Shown here: positions 18,071 to 25,324 of the stretch, piece by piece
How the letters are laid out: every line of letters begins with the position of its first letter
Position numbering within the stretch: position 1 is the stretch's first letter
Source: Amycolatopsis sp. 195334CR
GTDB lineage: Bacteria > Actinomycetota > Actinomycetes > Mycobacteriales > Pseudonocardiaceae
Assembly: GCF_017309385.1 (NCBI RefSeq)
Contig: NZ_JAFJMJ010000003.1
Span: forward strand, 496,001 to 560,000
DNA length: 64,000 nt
Reading direction: 5' to 3'
Program-made: the position numbers and the translations under genes
The notes under the pieces: generated by a model
Seen by the model: only the letters and a program-made list of their open reading frames with translations
The model's database searches: none
Told to the model about the DNA's origin: nothing

Positions 18071-19018
18071 ATGATCGCCCTGCACGCCGCCCTCGTCCAG
18101 GCCCTGCGCCGCGATCCCGACCTGGTCTACCTGTGCACCTGGCAGCCGGACCTGTTCGTCGACGAGTTCGGGCCGGAGCGGATCCGCAGCATGCCGATCG
18201 CCGAGAACGCCACGCTCGACTTCGCCGTCGGGCTGGCCGCCGCCGGACTGCGGCCGGTGGTCGACCTGGCCCGGGCCGCGTTCCTGTTCACCGCGATGGA
18301 TCCGCTGGTCAACCAGGCGACCAAGCTGCGGTACCTGACCGGTGGCCAGTACGCGGTGCCGCTGACCGTGCGCGCGCAGACCCGTGGCGGCGGTGAATCC
18401 CTTGGCGCGCAACACGAACACCTCCCGTACGCGATGCTCGCGCAGGTCCCGGGACTGGTGGTCGCGGTACCCGGCAGCGGTGCCGAAGCAGCCGGGCTGC
18501 TGGCGACCGCGATGACCCACCCCGATCCGGTGGTCATCCTGGAGTCCCCCGCGTTGTTCACCGACGAACCGCACTGGGCTGGCGGAGACGTCGCCGGAGT
18601 TCCGTTCGGCCGGGTCCGGATCGCCCGGCGCGGCAAGGACATCACCATCGTCGCCATCGGGCTCGGCGTGCGGCACGCGCTCACCGCCGCCGACCGGCTC
18701 GCCGAGTTCGGCGTCAGCGCGATGGTGGTCGACGTGCGCACGGTCGCCCCGCTGGACATCGCCGGGCTCGCCGAATCCGCCGCGGCGACCGGGTCCGTGC
18801 TGGTGGTCGACGAGGCCATCGGCCCCTGTTCGGTCGCCTCGGAGATCGTCGCGAACCTGGCCACCGCGGAGGTGGTGCGGCCACGGCAGGCCAGGCGCTG
18901 CACCGCGCTGCCGGTGCCGTCGCCGTTCAGCCCGGCGCTGCAGCGGGCGGTGTACCCCGGCCCCGAATCCATCGAACGGCAGGCACTGGCCCTGCTCGGC
19001 GAAAGGTCACCGGCATGA
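18071..19018 (+). CDS. thiamine-diphosphate-dependent 2-oxoacid dehydrogenase-type E1 beta subunit
   Basis: A 315-residue transketolase-like beta subunit. MPIAENATLDFAVGLAAAGLRPVVDL is the conserved cofactor-side Glu region; DPLVNQATKLRYLTGGQYAVPLTVR and the region from TRGGGESLGAQHEHL (active-site His) follow; the C-terminal transketolase domain has VVDVRTVAPLD and VLVVDEAIG. It is shorter and more diverged than housekeeping pyruvate or branched-chain E1 beta proteins. It forms an alpha2-beta2 enzyme with the gene upstream. Its stop overlaps the diiron protein start by ATGA, so the two are translationally coupled. Confidence 0.92.
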   Translation: MIALHAALVQALRRDPDLVYLCTWQPDLFVDEFGPERIRSMPIAENATLDFAVGLAAAGLRPVVDLARAAFLFTAMDPLVNQATKLRYLTGGQYAVPLTVRAQTRGGGESLGAQHEHLPYAMLAQVPGLVVAVPGSGAEAAGLLATAMTHPDPVVILESPALFTDEPHWAGGDVAGVPFGRVRIARRGKDITIVAIGLGVRHALTAADRLAEFGVSAMVVDVRTVAPLDIAGLAESAAATGSVLVVDEAIGPCSVASEIVANLATAEVVRPRQARRCTALPVPSPFSPALQRAVYPGPESIERQALALLGERSPA

Positions 19019-19773
19019 CCCTGCTCAAACCCGAGATCACCGCACTGGACGACACCTCGTTCCAGCTCTTCGCCAGCGGCCGGAACAGCGAGCAGTGGTC
19101 GGCGCGCGAGATCATCGGCGACGGCGCCACCGAACTCGACGAGGCGGACACCGAGCGCGCCTGGATCCTCGCGTCCACTTCGTACTTCGCCGAGCAGGCC
19201 GGACTGGTGGCCGCCGCGGAACTGGTGTCGGAGACCGACGACGTCGCCCTGCGCCTGAGCTTCGCCACCGCGGTGTCCGACGAAGCCAGGCACGCCGACG
19301 CCTTCCTCGCTTACGCCGTGGCCCGCGGTGGTGACCTGGCGAACGTCTCCGAGGACGGCTTCCTCGACGAACTGCACGAGACGCTGTCCACCGTGAGCCA
19401 TCTGGAGAAGTTCCTGATGCACACCACCTTCGAGGGTATCGCCGCAGACGAGTTCGTGTTGCTGCAACGAATCTTCGCCGGTGACCCGCTCGGTGAGATC
19501 TACCGGCACGTGCGCTCGGACGAGGTGCGCCACGTCGCGATCGGGCTGAACTACCTGCGCCGCAGTTACGCCACGCCGGAGGGCCGCGAGGAGTGGGACG
19601 CGCACTTCGGCGACTGGTCCGAGCGCGCGCTGCGGATCGCCAGGCTGCCGGAGGTGGCCGCCGGGCTCGGCGCGGTGATGGGCAAACCGGCCGAGCCGAT
19701 CGAGCAGTGGTTCATGCGCCGGCATCGCGCACGTCTGCGCGGGGCCGGAATCCCCGTCCCGGAAAGGAGGTGA
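19015..19773 (+). CDS. ferritin-like diiron protein in RiPP-like operon
   Basis: A 252-residue all-helical protein. Metal ligands of a ferritin-like four-helix bundle are visible: Glu in TSYFAEQAGL, then SDEARHADAF (ExxH), Glu in FEGIAADEF, and RSDEVRHVAIG (second ExxH). This E, ExxH, E, ExxH pattern is that of diiron oxygenases and oxidases such as AurF-type enzymes. It lies between the E1 beta gene and the tiny peptide gene; its stop codon is part of the peptide's ribosome site. An oxidation of the peptide or of an attached group is a reasonable guess, not shown. Confidence 0.85.
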   Translation: MTLLKPEITALDDTSFQLFASGRNSEQWSAREIIGDGATELDEADTERAWILASTSYFAEQAGLVAAAELVSETDDVALRLSFATAVSDEARHADAFLAYAVARGGDLANVSEDGFLDELHETLSTVSHLEKFLMHTTFEGIAADEFVLLQRIFAGDPLGEIYRHVRSDEVRHVAIGLNYLRRSYATPEGREEWDAHFGDWSERALRIARLPEVAAGLGAVMGKPAEPIEQWFMRRHRARLRGAGIPVPERR

Positions 19774-19777
19774 ACCC

Positions 19778-19876
19778 ATGGCGATCAAGAAGGTCCGGCT
19801 CGAGAAGTCGGTGACCGGCACCTGCCGGTACCTGGTGCCGATCAAGACGCAGGCGCGAACCGTGAAGAAGCACTGA
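19778..19876 (+). CDS. 32-residue basic peptide, candidate RiPP precursor
   Basis: A 33-codon frame too short for usual gene finding. It starts at ATG 19778 behind AAAGGAGGTGA (19763-19773), an almost full anti-Shine-Dalgarno complement, the strongest ribosome site in this operon. The peptide opens MAIKKVRLEK, continues SVTGTCRYLVPIKT and ends QARTVKKH; 10 of 32 residues are Lys, Arg or His basic or partly basic, with a single Cys. A 10-bp hairpin follows, then the radical SAM maturase gene. Position, strong translation signal and hairpin are what is expected of a precursor made in excess over its enzymes. It matches no precursor family I know. Confidence 0.75.
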   Translation: MAIKKVRLEKSVTGTCRYLVPIKTQARTVKKH

Positions 19877-19883
19877 CCCACCC

Positions 19884-19911
19884 GTGGGGGGCGTGTGACC
19901 GCGCCCCCCAC
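19884..19911 (+). terminator. G/C hairpin between peptide gene and radical SAM gene, partial terminator or stabiliser
   Basis: GTGGGGGGCG at 19884-19893 pairs perfectly with CGCCCCCCAC at 19902-19911 around an 8-base loop. No T-run follows, so it is more likely a leaky terminator or a 3' barrier that protects the peptide mRNA. It lies 8 bases after the peptide stop. Confidence 0.7.
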
Positions 19912-19928
19912 TCCGGCTTGGAGGCCCG

Positions 19929-21755
19929 ATGCGCAAGCTCAACGTCCGGCTGGCCGCGATGCCGTGGCAGGCCCTCGACATGCCCTCGCTGCCGTTGGGC
20001 CTCCTCCGGGCGTCGTGCCGGTCGGCGGGCCGCGAGGCCCCGGCCTGTTACCACGGGAACATGCACTGGGCGGAGTTCCTGCTGGAGCGGTCCGACGGTG
20101 AACTCGGCCCGAACGAGTACCTGGAGGTGGCCGAGAACGGCATCTTCCACGGGATCGGCGACTTCGTGTTCACCGGGGTGCTGCACGGCGGCGACTTCGG
20201 CATGGCCGAGTTCACCGACCTGCTGCGGCGCCGGGGTTTCGACCCGGGCCGCGCGCTGGACATGCGCCCGCACGCCGAGGAGTTCATCGACCTGGCGGCC
20301 CGCGAGATCCTGGCCGGCGAGCCGGACCTGGTCGGGTTCAGCAGCACGTTCATGCAGAACGTGCCGAGCCTGGCGCTGGCGGCCAGGATCAAGCAGTACG
20401 CCCCGGGGGTATTGACCGTGCTCGGCGGCGGCAACTGCGACGGGCCGATGGGCGCCGCGCTCCACCGCAACTACGCCTGCCTGGACTACGTGGTGCGCGG
20501 TGAAGGCGAGGAGATCTTCCCGGCGCTGCTGGACGCGATCGAGCGCGAGGTGGAACCGGTGGACCTGCCCGGGCTGTGCTGGCGTCGTGACGGGGAAAGC
20601 GTCGCCAACCCCGACCGGCGCGAACCGCTGCCGCCGGGCCGCATCCCGATGCCGGACTTCGACGACTGGTTCGAGCTGGTCGAGAGCTCCCCGCTCGAAG
20701 GGCACGTCCAGCCGAAGCTGGTGCTCGAATCGGCCCGCGGCTGCTGGTGGGGCGAGCTGCACCACTGCACCTTCTGCGGGCTCAACGGGTCGCTGATGCA
20801 GTTCCGCAGCAAGGCGCCGGAGCGGGTGCTCGGCGAGATCTCGCACCTGGTGGCCCGGCACCGCACGCTCGACATCATCATGGTGGACAACATCATCGAC
20901 AACGCCTACTTCACCACGCTGCTGCCCGACATCGCCGCGCTGGACTGGGACCTCCGCATCCACTACGAGGTCAAGGCGAACCTGACCCCGGCGCAGATCG
21001 GGGCCCTGCGCGACGCCCGCGTGGCGCACCTGCAGCCCGGCATCGAGTCGCTGAGCACGCGGGTGCTGAAGCTGATGGACAAGGGCGTGGACGCGATCCG
21101 GAACGTGCGCACCCTGCGCGACTGCCATTCCGCGCAGCTCGACACCACCTGGAACCTGCTCTTCGGCTTCCCCGGCGAGACCGACGACGACTACTGGCCG
21201 CTGATCCGCCAGCTGCCCGCGCTGGTCCACCTCCAGCCGCCGTCGGACGCCACGCCGATCCTGCTCGAACGGTTCAGCCCGAACTTCGACCGGCCGGAGC
21301 TGGGCTTCGGCTGGCGACGGCCCGCCGAGATCTACCGGCACGTCTACGACCTGCCGCAGCGGGAGCTGGAAGATCTGGTGTACCTGTTCGACAGCGAGGA
21401 GCTCGGCATTCTCGGCGAGGTGGTCGAGGCGCTCGAAGAGGCCATCGAGGAGTGGAAGAAACGGCACCACGAAAGCAGTCTGCTGCGCGTCGACTTCGAC
21501 GGCGGGATCCTGCTGGAGGACCGCCGCAGCGGGTGGCCGGTGCGCGACCACCACATCGAGGACCCGGCGCTGGTCGCCGCCTACCGGGAGCTGGAGCAGG
21601 GCCGGTCCAGCCGGGCTCTGTTGTCCAAAGTGGAGATCACCGCGGCACGGCTGGAGGCCTGGCTCGGCGAACTCCGCGAGGCGGGCCTCGTTTTCCACGA
21701 GGGCGACCGGTTCCTCGCGCTCGCCACCACCAGCGTTCCGGTGAGGATCAAGTAG
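19929..21755 (+). CDS. B12-binding radical SAM RiPP-maturation protein (TIGR03975-like)
   Basis: A 608-residue protein. Residues 1-190 form a cobalamin-binding-type domain (LAAMPWQALDMPSLPLGLL; FSSTFMQNVPSLALA; VLGGGNCDGPMG; YVVRGEGEEIFPALL). The radical SAM part has the characteristic ESARGCWWGELHHCTFCGLN, giving Cys272-x7-Cys280-x2-Cys283, the unusual spacing of the family named RiPP maturation radical SAM C-methyltransferase. LLFGFPGETDDDY is another conserved block. The C-terminal 150 residues resemble a winged-helix-like substrate domain (RSSRALLSKVEI...LREAGLVF). Known relatives act beside small precursor peptides. GGAGG at 19919-19923 precedes the ATG. Confidence 0.92.
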   Translation: MRKLNVRLAAMPWQALDMPSLPLGLLRASCRSAGREAPACYHGNMHWAEFLLERSDGELGPNEYLEVAENGIFHGIGDFVFTGVLHGGDFGMAEFTDLLRRRGFDPGRALDMRPHAEEFIDLAAREILAGEPDLVGFSSTFMQNVPSLALAARIKQYAPGVLTVLGGGNCDGPMGAALHRNYACLDYVVRGEGEEIFPALLDAIEREVEPVDLPGLCWRRDGESVANPDRREPLPPGRIPMPDFDDWFELVESSPLEGHVQPKLVLESARGCWWGELHHCTFCGLNGSLMQFRSKAPERVLGEISHLVARHRTLDIIMVDNIIDNAYFTTLLPDIAALDWDLRIHYEVKANLTPAQIGALRDARVAHLQPGIESLSTRVLKLMDKGVDAIRNVRTLRDCHSAQLDTTWNLLFGFPGETDDDYWPLIRQLPALVHLQPPSDATPILLERFSPNFDRPELGFGWRRPAEIYRHVYDLPQRELEDLVYLFDSEELGILGEVVEALEEAIEEWKKRHHESSLLRVDFDGGILLEDRRSGWPVRDHHIEDPALVAAYRELEQGRSSRALLSKVEITAARLEAWLGELREAGLVFHEGDRFLALATTSVPVRIK

Positions 21756-22322
21756 ATGGACGTTTCGGTCGATCCACGGGTGCGCCACGTCGACCCGGTG
21801 GACCTGCTCGCGCTCGACCCCGCGGCGTTGTCCGCGGCCGGGGTGCAGCTGCTGGTGCTGCCCGAACCGGTGAGCTTCGGCTCGGACGACGAGCGGGACC
21901 TGCGGTTTCTGCGGTTGTTGCGGGAGGCGGTGTCCTACACCCTGCGGATCGAGTGGCGGGCGCGGGCGGTGCCGTTCGACCTGACCATGGTGGGGCACCT
22001 GCCGCCGCCGCTCGGGGACGAGGGCCGGGAATGGCGGGACACCTACCGGTTCGGCCTCTGCTACTACCAGCGCGGGCCGAACTTCGTGCTGTTGAAGGAC
22101 GTGCGCGGTGAGGGCGGGGCGCGGTACCGGATCGACGACGAGCAGGCGATGTCGGTGTGGCCGGAACTGGAACCGGTGCGGCACCGGGATTCCCTCACCC
22201 CGGCGGCGCGGGAACTCTGCGCGCTGCTGGAGGAAGAGGAACTGCTGATGCGCCGCGGTGACTGGGTGACGCACCTGCCGTACCGGCTGCGCCGCTGGCC
22301 GGTGCCGTTCGACGCGATCTGA
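21756..22322 (+). CDS. small partner protein of the radical SAM enzyme (DUF5825-like)
   Basis: A 188-residue soluble protein whose ATG directly follows the TAG of the radical SAM gene. It contains VDPVDLLALDPAALSAAGVQLLVLPEPVSFG, GLCYYQRGPNFVLLKDVR and LLMRRGDWVTHLPYRLRRW. The pattern agrees with proteins labelled DUF5825 that I recall next to the same class of radical SAM gene; this memory has not been checked. It could bind the precursor peptide or help the maturase. Activity unknown. Confidence 0.72.
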   Translation: MDVSVDPRVRHVDPVDLLALDPAALSAAGVQLLVLPEPVSFGSDDERDLRFLRLLREAVSYTLRIEWRARAVPFDLTMVGHLPPPLGDEGREWRDTYRFGLCYYQRGPNFVLLKDVRGEGGARYRIDDEQAMSVWPELEPVRHRDSLTPAARELCALLEEEELLMRRGDWVTHLPYRLRRWPVPFDAI

Positions 22323-22324
22323 CC

Positions 22325-23566
22325 GTGGCGCCGGGCCTGCTTCGCGCGCATCCGGTGTTCCGCTCGGTGCTCGCGGCGCGGGCGGTCAGCGCGCTGGGTG
22401 ACCGGTTCTCGCTGGTCGCCGTGCCGGTGCTGGCCCTGTCGTCGGCCGGGGCGACGGCGGGGCAGGTGGCGCTGCTGTGGACGGTGCAGCTGCTGCCCGG
22501 CGCGGTGCTGGCCCTGCCCGCCGCCGCGAACCTGGTCGGCCGGCCGGAGCGGGCCGCGATGATCGCCTGCGACCTGCTGCGGGCGGTGTTGCTGCTGGGC
22601 GTGTTCGGCCTGGCGGCGGGCGGTGAGCTGCGGTTGTGGCACCTGTTCGCGGTGGTGCCGGTGATCGGCGTGCTGACCACGGTGTTCGACGTGGGCGCGC
22701 AGGCCTACGTGCCGCGGATCGTCGACCGCGCCGACTACGCCGAGGCGAACAGCCGGTTCACCCAGGCCGAAAGCGCCGCGGACGTGGCCGGACCGCTCAT
22801 CGCGGGCGTGCTGATCGGTTTCGCGGGCGCGGGCACGGCGTTGCTGGTGGACGCGGTGAGCTTCCTGCTGTCGGCGGTGTTCCTGGCCCCGATCCGGCCG
22901 GTGCACGACCAGCCGGTCGAAGTGGCGCCTTCGGGGTGGTGGCGCAACCTGCGCGACGGACTCCGGTTCGTCGCGGGCCGCCCGGTGCTGCGGGCGCTGG
23001 TGGCGGCGTTCGCGTTGTTCAACTTCGGGGGCGCGGTGGTCAGCTCGCTCTGGTTCGCCTACCTGCTCGACCACCTGCGGTTGTCGCCTTCGGTGACCGG
23101 CGGGCTGATCACCGTCGGCGGGGTCAGCGGGCTGGTCGCGGCGCTGGCCACGGGCCGGGTGCTGCGGCGGGCCAGCCCGCGCGTGGTGTTGCCGGTGTCG
23201 CTGGTGGTCATCGTGGTTTCGCTGTGGTTCGTGCCGCTGGCCGCCCTCGGGTCACCGATCGCCCTGCTGGCCGCCTACCAGGCCTTGTTCGGTGCGGGGG
23301 TGGCTTTCTTCGCGGTCACCGCCGCCACGGTCCGGCAGCTGCTGACGCCCGTCGACCAGCAGGGGCGGGTGTACGCGGTGTTCTACACATTCTCCTTGCT
23401 GACCGTGCCTTTCGGCGGTTTGCTGGGCAGCGCGCTCGCCACGTCGTTCTCGCCGGTGGTCGCCATCGCGGTGGGCGCGGGCGTCGCGGCCACCAGCCTG
23501 CTCACGCTGCGCCGCTATCATTCGCGGGATGTCGACCTGGCTGACCGACACCCGGACCTCCTATGA
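22325..23566 (+). CDS. MFS transporter, probable exporter of the operon product
   Basis: A 413-residue protein with about twelve hydrophobic segments. The N-terminal half has RAVSALGDRFSLVAVPVLAL and ANSRFTQAESAADVAGPLIAG, both typical of the MFS_3-type (EntS-like) exporters in actinomycetes. The GTG at 22325 is 2 bases after the previous stop, so it belongs to the operon. Export of a peptide product is a plausible role from context; the family also exports siderophores and drugs. It ends 52 bases before the convergent phoD stop. Confidence 0.9.
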   Translation: MAPGLLRAHPVFRSVLAARAVSALGDRFSLVAVPVLALSSAGATAGQVALLWTVQLLPGAVLALPAAANLVGRPERAAMIACDLLRAVLLLGVFGLAAGGELRLWHLFAVVPVIGVLTTVFDVGAQAYVPRIVDRADYAEANSRFTQAESAADVAGPLIAGVLIGFAGAGTALLVDAVSFLLSAVFLAPIRPVHDQPVEVAPSGWWRNLRDGLRFVAGRPVLRALVAAFALFNFGGAVVSSLWFAYLLDHLRLSPSVTGGLITVGGVSGLVAALATGRVLRRASPRVVLPVSLVVIVVSLWFVPLAALGSPIALLAAYQALFGAGVAFFAVTAATVRQLLTPVDQQGRVYAVFYTFSLLTVPFGGLLGSALATSFSPVVAIAVGAGVAATSLLTLRRYHSRDVDLADRHPDLL

Positions 23567-23618
23567 CACCGTCGCCGTTTGAGGTCGGCTCAATGACCAG
23601 CCTGCCCCTGGCCGAATG

Positions 23619-25199
23619 TCACGCGGGTTGCACGCCGGGACGGTGGTCTTCGACGACGTAGCTGGCTCGCGTCGAGACAGGCGCGCCCGGCTTCGTGACG
23701 TACGGCAGGACCCGGAAGTCGCTGCGCCACCGGTGCCGGTCGACGTCGACGCGCACGTAACCCCGCTGGGCGTTGAAGAACTTCATGTGCGGGTTCGCCG
23801 CCAGGAACTTCACGCCGTCGTCGTTCAGGTCCGCGCCGTCGGCCCCGCTGCTCACCGAGGTCCCGACGAACTCACTGGCCACCACCGGCGAATCCGGGTC
23901 GGCGAAGTCCCGCTTCAGGTCCCACGCGTAGTTCTGGTGCCGGTCCCCGGTGATCACCACCAGGTTCCGCACGTTCCGGTCCTGCGCGGCGGCCAGCACC
24001 CGGTCGCGGTCGGCCACGTACCCGTCCCACGGGTCGTACCAGACGTCGACCGCCGGGCCCGGGTCGCGGTCGGTCTGCCCGATCGGCGCCTGGTTGCCCA
24101 GGATCTGCCACCGCGCGTCGGACCGGCTGAAGCCGTCGAGCAGCCACTCGCGCTGTGCGGCGCCGAGGATCGTGCGGTCGGTGTCGAACCGGTCGGCGCA
24201 GTCGACCCCACCACCGTCACCGCACGGCTGGTCGTCCCGGTACTGCCGGGTGTCGATCATCGTGAGATCCGCCAGCCGCCCGTACTTCAGGCGGCGGTGC
24301 ATGCGGATGTCCGCGCCCGACGGCATCTGCGCCCGCCGCAGCGGCAGGTTCTCGTACATCGCCTGGAAAGCCGCGGCCCGCCGCGCCCGGAACACCGCGG
24401 GGTCCTGGTCGGGTTCGGTGTCCGCCTGGGAGATGTCGCCCGCCCAGTTGTTCTCCACCTCGTGGTCGTCGAAGGTCACGATCCACGGGAACCGCGCGTG
24501 CGCCAGCTGGAGCGGGGCCTCCATTTTGTACAGTGAGTACTGCAGCCGGTACCGGGCCAGGTCGAAGGTCTCGGTGTGGAACCGCGGGTCGACGGTCACC
24601 CCGCGCTTGTTCGTGCCGACCCCGGTTTCGTAGAGGTAGTCCCCGAGGTGCACCACGAAGTCGAGGTCCTCGGCGGCCATGTGGTCGTACGCGGTGAAGT
24701 ACCCGTCCTGCCACGCCTGGCACGAGGCGAACGCGAACCGCAGTTCGTTCGGGTTGGCCCACGCCGCGGGCATCGTCCTGGTCCGGCCGACCGGCGAGAC
24801 CTCGCCACCCACCCGGAACCGGTAGTGGTACTCACGATCCGGCGCCAGGCCGTGGATCTCGGGGTGCACCGAATGCCCCAGCTCGGGCGTGGCCACCACG
24901 CTGCCGCGGCGCACCACCTGCCGGAAGCGCTCGTCCCGCGCGAGTTCGTACTCCACCCGCACCGGTTTGGCCGGCATGCCACCCGCACCGTCCACAGCGA
25001 ACGGATCCGGGGCGAGCCGCGTCCACAGCACCACGCCGTCCGGCGCCGGATCGCCCGAGGCGACCCCGAGGGTGAACGGGTTCGACGTCCCCGCCGGCGC
25101 GGCGAAGGCACCCGCCGCGTTCCACACTCCGTTGCCGAGCAGCACCGCCCCGATCCCGGCTCCGCCGTACCCGAGCAGCTGCCGACGCGAAATCGTCAC
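23619..25199 (-). CDS. phoD: PhoD-type alkaline phosphatase/phosphodiesterase, Tat-secreted
   Basis: A 526-residue secreted metallophosphatase. The N-terminus carries a Tat signal, SRRQLLGYGG, followed by a hydrophobic run and AFAAP. The PhoD N-terminal domain (FTLGVASGDPAPDGVVLWTRLAP) is followed by the calcineurin-like domain: FASCQAWQDG, FVVHLGDYLYE, VTFDDHEVENNW and VITGDRHQN are metal-binding blocks. The GTG at 25199 was chosen because GGAG lies 8 bases before it; a GTG 21 bases earlier is in frame. It releases phosphate from phosphodiesters outside the cell. It lies downstream of the rhamnosidase gene with a 125-base gap, where no convincing Pho box was seen. Confidence 0.92.
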   Translation of the reverse strand: MTISRRQLLGYGGAGIGAVLLGNGVWNAAGAFAAPAGTSNPFTLGVASGDPAPDGVVLWTRLAPDPFAVDGAGGMPAKPVRVEYELARDERFRQVVRRGSVVATPELGHSVHPEIHGLAPDREYHYRFRVGGEVSPVGRTRTMPAAWANPNELRFAFASCQAWQDGYFTAYDHMAAEDLDFVVHLGDYLYETGVGTNKRGVTVDPRFHTETFDLARYRLQYSLYKMEAPLQLAHARFPWIVTFDDHEVENNWAGDISQADTEPDQDPAVFRARRAAAFQAMYENLPLRRAQMPSGADIRMHRRLKYGRLADLTMIDTRQYRDDQPCGDGGGVDCADRFDTDRTILGAAQREWLLDGFSRSDARWQILGNQAPIGQTDRDPGPAVDVWYDPWDGYVADRDRVLAAAQDRNVRNLVVITGDRHQNYAWDLKRDFADPDSPVVASEFVGTSVSSGADGADLNDDGVKFLAANPHMKFFNAQRGYVRVDVDRHRWRSDFRVLPYVTKPGAPVSTRASYVVEDHRPGVQPA

Positions 25200-25324
25200 T
25201 TCAGGATCTCCTGTCCTCACCGAACTCGCGGAATTTCATAACCCGGGCCGTTAGCGCGCAACAAGGGTTCTGCCCGAAGTACAGGCCGTGTTCACGTCGC
25301 CGACGCCGGATGGAACGGCAGAAG

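Noticed and set aside
17107..19018. Housekeeping pyruvate or branched-chain dehydrogenase complex
   Set aside because: E2 and E3 genes are absent and the E1 pair is coupled to a diiron protein, peptide and RiPP maturase, so a specialised role is more likely.
19842..22274. An 810-residue frame opposite the radical SAM gene
   Set aside because: Composition is His/Gln/Arg-rich shadow coding; the plus strand carries clear radical SAM motifs.
25200..25324. A Pho box upstream of phoD
   Set aside because: Only one GTTCAC-like half-site (GTTCACGTCGC) is present; the 11-base direct repeats needed for PhoP binding are not seen.
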